Origin: Pseudomonadota bacterium
GTDB lineage: Bacteria > Pseudomonadota > Alphaproteobacteria > Sphingomonadales > Sphingomonadaceae
NCBI GenBank assembly: GCA_023445495.1
Contig: JAEXLC010000180.1
Location: 3,514-67,513, forward strand
Reading direction: 5' to 3'
DNA length: 64,000 bases
Shown: piece after piece, positions 17,678 through 26,409 of the stretch
How the letters are laid out: every line of letters starts with the position of its first letter
Numbering within the stretch: position 1 is the stretch's first letter
The notes under the pieces: model-generated
The model's database searches: none
What the model was told of the DNA's origin: nothing
The model's input: the letters and a program-made list of their open reading frames with translations, nothing else
Made by a program: the position numbers and the translations under genes

Positions 17678-18373
17678 ATGATGCGAGCACCCAAGAAAAG
17701 CGACACGATCGAAGTGCGGCTGCCCCACGCCGTGAAGCGCGCCTTCATGGAGCAGTGCCGGTCCGAAGGGCGGACGGCCAGCGATGTGGTGCGCGGCTTT
17801 GTCGAGGATCGGCTGGCCAGGGAGGCGCCGCCGCCGGCCCTGCTGCGTCGTTGGTGCCGGCCGGTCGCCGCGGCGGCGATGATCGGGGCGATCGGGCTGG
17901 CCATGCCATCCGCCGTGACTGCCGCGCCCGATTTCCGGCCGAGCTATGCCGCGTTCGACCGCAACCATGATGGGGTGCTTACCCCGGACGAATTCGGCCC
18001 GAAGCGTGCCGAACCGCGCATCGGGTGCGGGGAGCACCGGGTGATGGCGCTGCCGCTGCGCCGGGCCTCGATGCCCGAGGTGCGCGGGCTGCGGCCTTTC
18101 GCCGTTTCTGCAGCCGATTTCGCGCTGGCCAAGGCCGATGCGAACAAGGACGGCAAGGTCAGCTTCGCCGAATTCGCGGCGCACCGCCTCAAGATATTCC
18201 GCGCCGGCTTCGACCTGCTCGACGCCAATCATGACGGCACGCTTTCGCCCGCCGAATATGCTGCCGCCTGGAACCTGTTCCGGTTCATGGGACAGCAGCC
18301 CGATGTCGCGCCGTTCCAGGAACTCGACCACAATGGCGACGGCAGGGTCGCCTGGGCCGAGTTCCTGGCCTGA
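17678..18373 (+). CDS. Ribbon-helix-helix / transmembrane / four EF-hand protein
   Basis: 231 residues from the ATG pair at 17678/17681. Residues 9-46 (DTIEVRLP, then HAVKRAFMEQCRSEG, then TASDVVRGFVEDRL) have the strand-helix-helix layout of Arc/MetJ-type DNA-binding domains. Residues 62-83 are hydrophobic and end in an AxA-like site. The rest holds four calcium-binding loops beginning DRNHDG, DANKDG, DANHDG and DHNGDG, each ending in E-F or E-Y. The layout suggests a cytoplasmic N-domain and periplasmic calcium sensor. It lies 27 bases after comEC and converges on lexA with four bases between the stops. Function unknown. Confidence 0.78.
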   Translation: MMRAPKKSDTIEVRLPHAVKRAFMEQCRSEGRTASDVVRGFVEDRLAREAPPPALLRRWCRPVAAAAMIGAIGLAMPSAVTAAPDFRPSYAAFDRNHDGVLTPDEFGPKRAEPRIGCGEHRVMALPLRRASMPEVRGLRPFAVSAADFALAKADANKDGKVSFAEFAAHRLKIFRAGFDLLDANHDGTLSPAEYAAAWNLFRFMGQQPDVAPFQELDHNGDGRVAWAEFLA

Positions 18374-18376
18374 GCC

Positions 18377-19075
18377 TCAATACTTGCGGAGCAGACCAGC
18401 CAGCCGGCCCTGCACGCGGACCTGATCGGGGCGGTAGCGCTGGGCGTTGTAATCGCGGTTCGCCGGATCGAGCCGGATCATCGCGCCTTCCTTGCGGAAA
18501 TACTTCAGCGTCGCCTCGGCATCGTCGATCAGCGCCACGACGATCTCGCCGTCACGCGCCGTCTCGGTACGGCGGATCAGTGCATAGTCGCCGTCGAGAA
18601 TGCCTGCCTCCACCATCGAATCGCCGGCCACTTCGAGCGCATAATGTTCCCCCGAGCCCAGCAAGGCTGCCGGGACCGGGAGCATCGACGAGCCTTCCAG
18701 CGCCTCGATCGGGGTACCCGCGGCGATGCGGCCGTGGAGCGGAATCTCGATCACATCGTTCGCGGGAGATGGCAGGGGCGTGGTGGGGGAGGGATTTGAG
18801 CCGGCCACTGCGGGGGCGGCGGACTTGGCGCCAGCAGCGGTCGCCGGCTTGGTATCGCCGCGTTCGGGCATGCGCAGCACTTCGAGCGCGCGGGCGCGGT
18901 TGGGCAGGCGGCGGATGAACTCGCGCTCCTCCAGCGCCGAGATCAGCCGATGCACCCCCGACTTCGACTTGAGATCGAGCGCTTCCTTCATTTCCTCGAA
19001 CGAAGGCGAGACACCGGTCTCGGCAAGCCGATCGGCAATGAAGCAGATGAGCTCGTGCTGCTTGCGCGTGAGCAT
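18377..19075 (-). CDS. lexA: LexA repressor (SOS regulator)
   Basis: 232 residues. The N-terminal winged helix ([50 protein letters not shown] segment) binds SOS boxes. The self-cleavage site AAGTP lies near residue 118. The catalytic serine is in AGDSMVEAG and the lysine in TLKYFRKEG. On DNA damage RecA filaments trigger cleavage and derepression. The linker (about residues 72-105) is long and rich in Ala, Pro and Thr. A GAAC-N7-GAAC box lies 19-33 bases upstream of the start, so autoregulation is expected. Confidence 0.96.
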   Translation of the reverse strand: MLTRKQHELICFIADRLAETGVSPSFEEMKEALDLKSKSGVHRLISALEEREFIRRLPNRARALEVLRMPERGDTKPATAAGAKSAAPAVAGSNPSPTTPLPSPANDVIEIPLHGRIAAGTPIEALEGSSMLPVPAALLGSGEHYALEVAGDSMVEAGILDGDYALIRRTETARDGEIVVALIDDAEATLKYFRKEGAMIRLDPANRDYNAQRYRPDQVRVQGRLAGLLRKY

Positions 19076-19093
19076 CCGGTTTCTCCTGGCGTG

Positions 19094-19108
19094 GAACAGA
19101 CTGCGAAC
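19094..19108. promoter_or_regulatory. SOS box (LexA operator) upstream of lexA
   Basis: GAAC-AGACTGC-GAAC, which on the gene's strand is GTTC-N7-GTTC, the direct-repeat operator established for alphaproteobacterial LexA. It lies in the 58-base gap between the moeA stop and the lexA start, so lexA has its own damage-responsive promoter inside the gene row. Confidence 0.9.
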
Positions 19109-19133
19109 GTTTATGCAATGTTCCGCGCGCTTG

Positions 19134-20321
19134 TCAAGCGATGTCGAGGATTTCCGCCGAGTCGCCCGTTTTCGCCTCCGGAGCCCCGGCCGGGCGCACG
19201 ATCAGGCAGGTCGCCCGCGCCAGCGTGCGCAGCATCGAGCTGTCCTGGATCGTCGCGGCAAAGGCGCGGCCCCCGACCAGCTCGGCGCGGAGATAGTCGG
19301 CCCGCGCCCCCGTCGCCGGCAGCGGCTCGCCCAGTGGCACCACCCGGCTGCGCGGCAAGGGATCCGCCGCCCCCGCCAGATGCGCGACCAGCGGCCGCAC
19401 GAACAGCGTGGCGGTGGCGAACACCGACACCGGATTGCCGGGCAGGCCGAGCAGCATTGCCTCGCCCAGCCGTCCCGCCATCATCGGCTTGCCCGGGCGC
19501 AGGGCGATCTTCCAGAAATCGATCTCCGCCCCCGCTGCGAGCAGCGCTGGACGGACCAGGTCACGATCGCCGACCGAGGCGCCGCCGGTGGTGACGAGCA
19601 GATCGCAATCGAGCCCGCGGAACGCCGCCTCAAGCGCGTCCTGGCGATCGGGGAGGATGCCGAGGTCGATCAGCTCGACCGGCAGGTCGGCCAGCATCGC
19701 GGCGAGCAGCAGCCGGTTAGTCTCGGGGATCTGGTCCGGCCCGAGTGGCGCGCCGGGCGCGACCAGCTCGTCGCCGGTGGAGAGCAAAGCCACCCGAACC
19801 CTGCGGCGGACGGGCAGGGTGGCGTGGCCGGCCAGCGCGGCTAGCGCGAGGGCGGCGGGGGTGATCCGCGCTCCGGCGCGGAGCAACACATCGCCCTCGC
19901 CGAAATCGAGCCCGCGCGCACGGACATTGCTGCCGAGGCGCAGCGGGCCTTCGCCGGCAAGGATAAGGCGGACGCCCTCCCGCGCCGCTTCCTCCTGGAC
20001 GAGGATCGTGTCGGCGCCGGGCGGCAACGGGGCGCCGGTGAAGATGCGGACGGCCTGCCCCGGGGCGACCGCGCCGGCAAAACCGCGCCCGGCGGCGCTC
20101 TCGCCGATCACCTCCCACGGGCCGGGCAGGTCGGCGAAGCGGATCGCATAGCCGTCCATCGCCGACAGGGCGGAGGCGGGCTGGGTGCGGCGGGCGAGGA
20201 TGTCGCGCGCGGTCCAGCGCCCGGCAGCCAGGGCGATCGGCACCTCCTCCTCGGCGAGCGGGGCGGCGCGCGCGAACAGGCGCTGCTGGGCTTCGGCGAC
20301 GGGGAGAAGGGCGGCGGCCAT
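19134..20321 (-). CDS. moeA: Molybdopterin molybdotransferase
   Basis: 395 residues. It inserts molybdate into adenylylated molybdopterin, the last step of Moco formation. Diagnostic segments are [57 protein letters not shown] and [21 protein letters not shown]. Domain order (I-II, central MoCF-like, C-terminal) is complete. lexA follows on the same strand. moaC, its pathway partner, is about 8 kb away with unrelated genes between. Confidence 0.96.
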   Translation of the reverse strand: MAAALLPVAEAQQRLFARAAPLAEEEVPIALAAGRWTARDILARRTQPASALSAMDGYAIRFADLPGPWEVIGESAAGRGFAGAVAPGQAVRIFTGAPLPPGADTILVQEEAAREGVRLILAGEGPLRLGSNVRARGLDFGEGDVLLRAGARITPAALALAALAGHATLPVRRRVRVALLSTGDELVAPGAPLGPDQIPETNRLLLAAMLADLPVELIDLGILPDRQDALEAAFRGLDCDLLVTTGGASVGDRDLVRPALLAAGAEIDFWKIALRPGKPMMAGRLGEAMLLGLPGNPVSVFATATLFVRPLVAHLAGAADPLPRSRVVPLGEPLPATGARADYLRAELVGGRAFAATIQDSSMLRTLARATCLIVRPAGAPEAKTGDSAEILDIA

Positions 20322-20367
20322 GGTTGGTGCCTAGGGCAAGCGGGCGGGGGTGCGCCAGCCTTGCGCC

Positions 20368-20982
20368 TCAAACCACGATGTAGCGACTGAAATCATAGCC
20401 GCGGCAGTTGTTCTTCGGGTTCGTCGGATCGGCGAGCTTCGCATCGAGCTCGGGCACGGACTCGCGGACGACCCGCGCGACCTCGTCCCGATCGAATGCG
20501 ACGTTTCGGGAGCCGATCACGCGGCCCTTCTCGTCCTTGACGGTCATCGTGAAGCTGCCTGCGGACCACAAGGCGCGATTGAGATCGCGATTCTGGCTCT
20601 GCATATATTGCAGGTTTCCGCCGAAGTGCATGACGAGGAGCTGCGGCCCGGATTCGATCCGCCGCGCTTCGCCGCCCGCCATGGCGATCCACAGCTGCGG
20701 CTTGGCGCGCTTCTTCCGGGTGGGCACGAAGATGTTGAACAGGTCCGGGGTGTCGGACGAAAGCGCGCCATCGGCATAGAGAAGGTCAACGATATTGGGG
20801 AAGGGGGTGGAGGCCGAGTCCCATCCGATCCGCAAATAGCCGCCGCGCTTCCTGGCCTCGGGCCCGGTCCCTTCGACGGACTGGATCAGCTGATAGTGGC
20901 GCCCGCCAAGATCTCGTTCGACGCTGCAATCCCAGCCGATGATATCGCCGGGCAATGCCAGCGCGACCAATAATGACCACAT
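20368..20982 (-). CDS. Hypothetical exported protein
   Basis: 204 residues from the ATG at 20982, which has AAGGAGG six bases upstream; a longer open frame to 21069 lacks this support. The start MWSLLVALALPGDIIG looks like a short signal or anchor sequence. The remainder is soluble, with a GGYLRIGWDSASTPFPNIVDLLYADG segment and a C-terminus CRGYDFSRYIVV. Two cysteines (CSVE near residue 19 and NNCRG near the end) could pair. I do not recognise the family. It lies just upstream of moeA and may be the first gene of the accessory block. Confidence 0.6.
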   Translation of the reverse strand: MWSLLVALALPGDIIGWDCSVERDLGGRHYQLIQSVEGTGPEARKRGGYLRIGWDSASTPFPNIVDLLYADGALSSDTPDLFNIFVPTRKKRAKPQLWIAMAGGEARRIESGPQLLVMHFGGNLQYMQSQNRDLNRALWSAGSFTMTVKDEKGRVIGSRNVAFDRDEVARVVRESVPELDAKLADPTNPKNNCRGYDFSRYIVV

Positions 20983-21588
20983 CGGACCCCTCCTTCCGAA
21001 CTCGCGGCGCTCAAAGCGTTGACCGTCTCGAGGATCGGGAGCGTACATTCGGTTCCGCCTGCTCGACAAGCTGCCGGCCCGTGCGGGGCGGGCCGGGATG
21101 GACGACGTCTTGCTAGTGCGCAGGTAGAGGCCGGAGTCTCAACGTCTTGCCGTGTCGCTCAATCCAGGCACGTACACAGGCAGTTGCGCTGGGTTGGTTG
21201 CGGCCCAGGAGGAGCATGGCATCCAGATCATCGAGCGGATCGAGGCGCAGATGGCCCACGCCGCATCGGCGAGCCTGCGCGGCGAGCGCCCGGATGCTGG
21301 CCCAAGATCCCATCGCGACCGGTGACCCGGCATCCTGCGGTGATGCGAGAAGCAATGTCAGGGCACCCAGCACAGATATCTCCCGCCAGCCGAGGAAAGG
21401 CTGGATAGGGTTTGGATGTGCAGAGGTGATGCGGCACGCGTCCGATTGCCATCGAACCCGGTTTCGATACGGGGCATCGCCGCCGTCCAGTTGCGCCAGG
21501 CAGCTGAACGGCGGCCAAGTCTATCCAGGCCCGATGAGATTGCTACCGCCGGCCAGGTCTATCGGTGTCGCCAGGTCTGTGGAACGGA
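20983..21588. other. Mostly non-coding stretch around a small ORF
   Basis: Apart from the 86-residue reading frame listed at 21113-21373, I can support no gene here. Near 21520-21580 there are imperfect direct repeats (CCAAGTCTATCCAGG, CCAGGTCTATCGG, CCAGGTCTGTGG). The stretch probably contains the promoter of the exported protein at 20982 and the 3' end of the small ORF's transcript. Confidence 0.5.
21113..21373 (-). CDS. Small hypothetical protein
   Basis: 86 residues from GTG 21373. The start is supported by GGCGGGAG with six bases between GGAG and GTG. The N-terminus LGALTLLLASPQDAGS could be a short signal peptide. The body contains GHLRLDPLDDLDAMLLLGRNQPSATACVRAWIERHG and a basic tail. 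Two cysteines could form a disulfide after export. There is no recognised domain. Coding character is plausible but not certain because of the high-GC background. Confidence 0.45.
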   Translation of the reverse strand: MLGALTLLLASPQDAGSPVAMGSWASIRALAAQARRCGVGHLRLDPLDDLDAMLLLGRNQPSATACVRAWIERHGKTLRLRPLPAH

Positions 21589-22928
21589 TTACAGCAGGAA
21601 CCACTTGTTCGCGCTTTCGGCATAGATCGCATTGATCGAGCCACCGGCGGGCAGCGATGTTGGCAGCGCGGACGTATCGCCCCAGGATCCGCCGGCATAG
21701 GCGATGGTCGTGATCGGCTTGCTCGTTACCAGCGAAAGCCGCCTGCCCGGGATCGGCGGGCGTGAGACCATGTCGAGCTGAAAATAGGGCGTGGGTTCAG
21801 GGTCGAATTGACTTCGATGCTCACCCAGGTCGGATCGAGGTCGGAGACCAGGTTGGCCGTAGGGGCGAAAACCTTGTGTGCCGTCGGCCTTGCCCGGTTG
21901 GACAGCCCGTCATTCTGGCCGAGGAGGGTGAACCGGTCGAAGCGCCGTTCCGCTATTCCGGCAGGATCGCTGTGATATGCTTCGATCGGAGCCGCCACGC
22001 CGCGTCCGCCGACCACGGTGACGGGACCGGAGGTGTCGCCGAACGGATATAGCGGCGATGCGGCGCCCAGGCCGACAATTTGCGGATTGATCCAGACGGA
22101 CCCGGAGAATCCGCGGAAGGCAAAGGCAAGCTTTCCGAGGTCGAACGGGAACAGATTCACGAGTGGATTGATATAGGTGTTTTTGTGATTTGCGTCGATG
22201 ATGCCGGTATTGGCCGGCGCTGCGGCGACGACGATTCCCTCCATCCGGGGCCGGATCACGTTCCGTTGCCCGCCGAACCGCATCACGTTTTCACCGACGA
22301 TACTGATCTCGCTGTCGTCGCTGGCGTCGTCGATGCAGAAGCTGTCGCACTGCGTCAGGAACAACTCGTAGCGATTATAGGGGCCGCCGGTCTTCGCCGC
22401 GGTGCCGCGATGACCGGCGCCGGTGACCACAAAGCGATTGTCGTAGATGTTGCCCGCCGTCATGCCGGCCATCGTCAGCGCGCTGTAGGTGTTCCTGGTG
22501 TAATATTCGAAATACCCGTTGGTGATCGCGCCTGCGCCCGAAGCGTGCAGATATACCGCCGCGATGGGAGACCCGCCGCCGGACAGAAACGCCGCGAACG
22601 TCGTGGCGCTGGCATATTCATCCGCACCCACGACCAGAAAGCCGGACAAATGGAGGTTCAGCAACTGATCCGGTGCCGTCGCGGAGCGGATTTCCAGAGC
22701 CGGTCGCTCGGGGTCCATCTGCTTGAGAATGCTTGCCTCGGGGCTCGCGCCACGAAGGTGGAGGCCGTTGCGCGGCTGGAAACCGACAAGGCCGAAAAGC
22801 CCTGCTGGAACGGCGACCTCAAGGTCGGCGGCCTGCGCCGCGTCGAATGCATATGTGGCATCGAACAAGGTGCCTGACGCATACAGGACCTGGTCGGCGG
22901 GCGTAAGAAAGTCAGTGACGGAAATCAT
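21589..22928 (-). pseudogene. Beta-helix (pectate-lyase/tailspike-like) protein, frameshifted
   Basis: The main frame (21726-22928, 400 residues) starts MISVTDFLTPAD and shows repeating short beta-strands: DLEVAVPAGLFGLVGFQPRNGLHLRGAS, then AIYLHASGAGAITNGYFEYYTRNTYS. This resembles right-handed beta-helix proteins such as phage tailspikes. It breaks off in SRAGGFRW. In the next frame the sequence continues sensibly as PTPYFQLDMVSRPPIPGRRL and on to the stop at 21589. Restoring one base at the G run at 21793-21795 would join the two into about 446 residues. There is no signal peptide. A possible SOS box lies 36-50 bases upstream. Confidence 0.65.
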
Positions 22929-22963
22929 GCTTGTTCCTTCTCGAACAGGGCGTTGGCCGACCT

Positions 22964-22978
22964 GAACAAATAGGGAAC
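22964..22978. promoter_or_regulatory. Possible SOS box upstream of the beta-helix gene
   Basis: GAAC-AAATAGG-GAAC matches the same operator form, in the same orientation relative to its gene, as the lexA box. It begins 36 bases before the ATG. With eight fixed bases one chance match in a window this size is possible, so this is only a candidate. Confidence 0.45.
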
Positions 22979-23110
22979 ATTTGATTTCCTACATTGCAAG
23001 CATGCTTCGCGTGCTAGGCCGGGAAGCGGGCTCCGCTTCCGCCGGGCTCCCGGGAGGTTGCCAGCTTGCGGGGTGAGCAAGCAACCGGTGCCTGCCCACC
23101 CCGCTTCCCC

Positions 23111-24121
23111 TCACGCCGTCAGCAGTTCCACCTTCTCCTCGGGCGTATCCTCGACCTTCTGCATCGTGTTGATCGAGATGTGCGGCCACACGATCCGGCC
23201 GGGCAGGCCGGCGGTCCGGGGATCGAAATCGAGCATCACGATCTGGAGATATTGCAGGCGCAGCTTCGGCTTGCCCCGGGCGTCCTTCTCGGCGAGTTCC
23301 TGGATCCAGAAGGTCGAGCGCATCGACGACGCGTTGGCATGCTTGACCACGAAGGGGATGTTGTGGATCCCGCCGGTCTCCACCTCGGTATCGACGTCGA
23401 GGATGGTGGTGCGGACGATGTCGACGCCCTGATTGGCAGCGGTGAGCAGCGCGGCGGGATGGACCGGATCGAACAGCCCCATGAACGGGTTGTCGTGGAA
23501 GTGCTTATACGGCGCGAGATAGCGGCTATCGAGGTCCTGCTTCACCTTGAGCGGCAGTCCGCTGACATCGGGAATGATGGGTGGCCCGTCGATCGGCGGC
23601 ACGCTCCGTCCGAGCGCCAGGACCGCGTCGCCATGCGGCACGGTCGAGAGCCGGGCGATGTCGAAGCCGTCGGTGAACTGATCGAGCATGTTGAGCCAGA
23701 GCCCGGGCTCGTGGTGGATGGTGTTGCCCGGCGGGCTGGTCGGCCCGAGGACATTGCTGTGCGGAAAGTCCGCCGTCGCGATCTGGTCGGTGACCTGCTC
23801 ATAATCGAGCGCCATCAGCGACTGGTCGGCCTGCTTCCCCAGGGCATTCAGCCCGCGATTGGGGACGCCCTTGTCGACAAGGTCGAAGACCAGCGTCTCG
23901 TTATACTGGTTCATCAGCAGGCGGTAATCGAGGATCGAACCGGGTGTGGACTCGAAGGGCAGGGCGATCATGTTCCAGCCATGGCCTTCGAGCCCGCCTT
24001 CGTTCTTCCAGACGCCCGGCAACAGGCCGAGCGGGCCGAGAAGCGCTTCGCCTTCCTGTGCGGCCCGGATGACGCGGCCGCCGCCCTTGAGGGCCATGAG
24101 CGTCTTCTTGCTGAATGCCAT
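23111..24121 (-). CDS. Heme-binding-like / unknown partner of the flavin oxidase
   Basis: 336 residues, no signal peptide or membrane segment. The opening LLGPLGLLPGVWKNEGGLEGHGWNMIALPF recalls the start of nitrobindin-like lipocalin barrels (G..L.G.W...G). The C-terminal half has ASSMRSTFWIQELAEKDARGKPKLRLQYLQIVMLDF, which could be further barrel strands. Histidines are frequent (NTIHHEP, APYKHFHDNP), but no ligand can be assigned. It lies 37 bases after a flavin-dependent oxidase on the same strand, so the two are probably co-transcribed. The family call is weak. Confidence 0.5.
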   Translation of the reverse strand: MAFSKKTLMALKGGGRVIRAAQEGEALLGPLGLLPGVWKNEGGLEGHGWNMIALPFESTPGSILDYRLLMNQYNETLVFDLVDKGVPNRGLNALGKQADQSLMALDYEQVTDQIATADFPHSNVLGPTSPPGNTIHHEPGLWLNMLDQFTDGFDIARLSTVPHGDAVLALGRSVPPIDGPPIIPDVSGLPLKVKQDLDSRYLAPYKHFHDNPFMGLFDPVHPAALLTAANQGVDIVRTTILDVDTEVETGGIHNIPFVVKHANASSMRSTFWIQELAEKDARGKPKLRLQYLQIVMLDFDPRTAGLPGRIVWPHISINTMQKVEDTPEEKVELLTA

Positions 24122-24158
24122 CGCTGTTCCCCTTCCCCGATAGTCGGATTTGTTGCGG

Positions 24159-26075
24159 CTAGATGCCTTCGACCAGCAGCCTGGTGTCAGGCAGCTTCTC
24201 GAGGCGCGGGATCTCCAGGTCGGGCCGCGCCATGCGGGTCAGCGCGTTGAGCGCCGCGGCGATCGCGCCTTCCTGCCAGCCGGGCAGCGAGGAAAGCTGG
24301 TCGCCGACGACGAAGAACACCGGATCGGAGAGCTTGCCCTTGGCATCGTGGATGCCGGTGCCCTGGCTCAGATTGTTGAAATGGTCCGCAGCTTCCTTCG
24401 CGGGGCCGACCGACTGCCAATAGGCCCAGCCGCCCTTGATATAGGGCATGTTCTGCCAGGCGATGGCGAGGCCGTCGTGCAGGCCGTTGCCGAATTTCAG
24501 GCCGAATTTCCGCGCGCCCTCGCGGGCCAGGTCGAGCCGGTCCTTGACCGTCATCTGGCCCCATTCATGGGCGACCTGGCCGAAATTATAGGCGCCGGTC
24601 AGCACGCCCTTGCGGTCGTGATAGGCGGTCGAGGGATACCAGATCTGGACGATTTCGTGCGAGGTCCAGCTGATCCCGCCGAAGATCGGCACGACGCCTT
24701 CCTCGGCATCGGGTGCGACCAGGGTGGTGAGCTTGAGGTCGTTCGTGTGCCGGGCAGTAATCAGCTTGCCCTGCCACAGCGTGCGGTCGCCCTGCCAGCC
24801 GACCTTGGTGGTCGCGGCGAGGAACTTGTCCTGATATTCGCCCTTGTCGTTGATGCGGGGGCGGGCCTGCGCCGCGTAGACCGCCTTGAGCCCCTGTTTG
24901 AACGGCAGGTCGAAGCCGCTCTTGTCGCCGCCGCCCTGCAGTTCCTTCGACAGCAGCTTCTCGAGGAACGGCATCGCGATGTTCGAGAAGCAATAATCGG
25001 CGCGATATTCGATCGTTTCCTTGCTGCCGATCTTGGCGACCTGGACGACGAATTCCTTCGTCTTCGCATCCCAGGCGATCGAGGTCACCGGGCTGTTCAG
25101 GTGGATGGTTCCGCCCAGCGTCGCCACCTGGCGGGCAAAGGCGCGCTGGACCTGGTCCATGCCGCCGACCGGCTGGAAGATCGTCTGCTGCCACAGGAAA
25201 TCGACCGGCTGGTAGAAGCGGGTCTGCGCCCAATATTCGGACTTGAGCAGGTCCTCGAGCTTGATCGCCTTGGAGATCTCGCCCGCCGCCACGCCGGGGA
25301 GCACGTCGAAGCCCGCGCGCGAGATCGCGTTCTCGAAGCCCGGATTGCCGGAGGTGGGCGCGTAATTGCCCTTGTCGTCGAGCTCGCCGAAGCTGATCAT
25401 CAGCGACTTGAGCTTGGCGGCCAGGCCCTTGCGCTCGTTCGCGGGGATGTCGAGGCTGGTCGCCTCGAGTAGCTGGGCGGCGTTCTCATGCACAAGCTGG
25501 GCGATCCAGCCGCGCAGATTATGGTCGATCTGGCGATAGACGCGGGGCTTCCCCCGCAGCGCGCCCTTGTCCATCTGGACGAGGTTCGACATCGAATTCA
25601 TCACATAGACTTCGACCGCGACGCCGAACTCGCGGAGATAGCTGAGCAGCCGCTTGTGCGCCGAAGGAATGCGCCCGGGGCCGGCGTTCAGATAGGGCTC
25701 GGCATCGCCGACCGGCCATTCGAAGCGGACGACCTGGGTCTCGCCCGGCTCGGACCCGAACAGGGCATCGTCCTTGTCCTCGGTCAGCGTGTCGCCGGTG
25801 CGCAACGACATGCACCGCCCGCCGGTACGGTTCTGCGCCTCGAGGATGGTGACGTCCATGCCGGTCTTGTGGACCAGCAGCTCATAGGCGGCGGTCAGCC
25901 CGCCGACGCCGGCGCCGAGGATCAGCGCACGCTTGCCCTTGAAGCTGCCCTCGTCCAGCCGGACCGGGCCCGGGGTGATCCGCAACTGCTCGTTGGTCGC
26001 GTCGTCCAGTTCGGCCCATGCGGTGGCATCCGGATGCGATCGCAGAAAATCCGCGCGGCTGATCTTGGTCGACAT
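24159..26075 (-). CDS. Flavin-containing amine oxidase / L-amino-acid-oxidase-like protein
   Basis: 638 residues. The dinucleotide-binding motif LGAGVGGLTAAYEL is at residues 53-66, followed by VTILEAQNRTGGRC, the standard opening of the flavin monoamine oxidase family. The C-terminal flavin-contact region is WAYWQSVGPAKE and FFVVGDQLSSLPGWQEGAIAAALNAL. A 45-residue leader precedes the FAD motif but has no signal character, so the enzyme appears cytoplasmic. The family oxidises amines or amino acids, releasing peroxide; the substrate here is unknown. It is the first gene of a pair with the 336-residue protein, behind a promoter region with nested inverted repeats. Confidence 0.82.
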   Translation of the reverse strand: MSTKISRADFLRSHPDATAWAELDDATNEQLRITPGPVRLDEGSFKGKRALILGAGVGGLTAAYELLVHKTGMDVTILEAQNRTGGRCMSLRTGDTLTEDKDDALFGSEPGETQVVRFEWPVGDAEPYLNAGPGRIPSAHKRLLSYLREFGVAVEVYVMNSMSNLVQMDKGALRGKPRVYRQIDHNLRGWIAQLVHENAAQLLEATSLDIPANERKGLAAKLKSLMISFGELDDKGNYAPTSGNPGFENAISRAGFDVLPGVAAGEISKAIKLEDLLKSEYWAQTRFYQPVDFLWQQTIFQPVGGMDQVQRAFARQVATLGGTIHLNSPVTSIAWDAKTKEFVVQVAKIGSKETIEYRADYCFSNIAMPFLEKLLSKELQGGGDKSGFDLPFKQGLKAVYAAQARPRINDKGEYQDKFLAATTKVGWQGDRTLWQGKLITARHTNDLKLTTLVAPDAEEGVVPIFGGISWTSHEIVQIWYPSTAYHDRKGVLTGAYNFGQVAHEWGQMTVKDRLDLAREGARKFGLKFGNGLHDGLAIAWQNMPYIKGGWAYWQSVGPAKEAADHFNNLSQGTGIHDAKGKLSDPVFFVVGDQLSSLPGWQEGAIAAALNALTRMARPDLEIPRLEKLPDTRLLVEGI

Positions 26076-26409
26076 GTCGCTCTCCCCCGGACCCGTCGGA
26101 GCGGATCCGCCCAGTGAATTTCAGAATCCCGGGCGGCTGGCGATCAAGGATCACCGCCGGTTCTTGCATGCCGGACGCCAGATGCTGGCTGCCCCGCCCA
26201 GATCATTCGATGCGACTCGTTGGCCAAGCATGCATTATTGGAAAGAAGACAAAACAGTTTTTGGAACCGATATGCAGGTACACTGCAGCTTTTGGTTCCA
26301 CGCGCGGGTGAAATCCGCGCAACTGCTTGCGGCGGATAGTTCTCGATACAATGCCGGGGCGGTTATTCGATGAGGGGGAGGGGCGTGTGAGCGCCCCCGC
26401 GCAAGGGGC
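26076..26409. other. Promoter gap upstream of the flavin oxidase
   Basis: No gene is supported in these 334 bases. The stretch around 26225-26300 is relatively AT-rich and carries the nested inverted repeats listed separately. It lies between the PilZ gene's 3' end and the oxidase start, both on the minus strand. Confidence 0.55.
26262..26300. promoter_or_regulatory. Nested inverted repeats, candidate operator
   Basis: The outer arms TGGAACC (26262-26268) and GGTTCCA (26294-26300) enclose the inner arms TGCAG (26273-26277) and CTGCA (26283-26287). The position, about 190 bases upstream of the flavin oxidase start, suits a regulator site. Arm identity is seen directly; the function is inferred. 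Confidence 0.45.
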
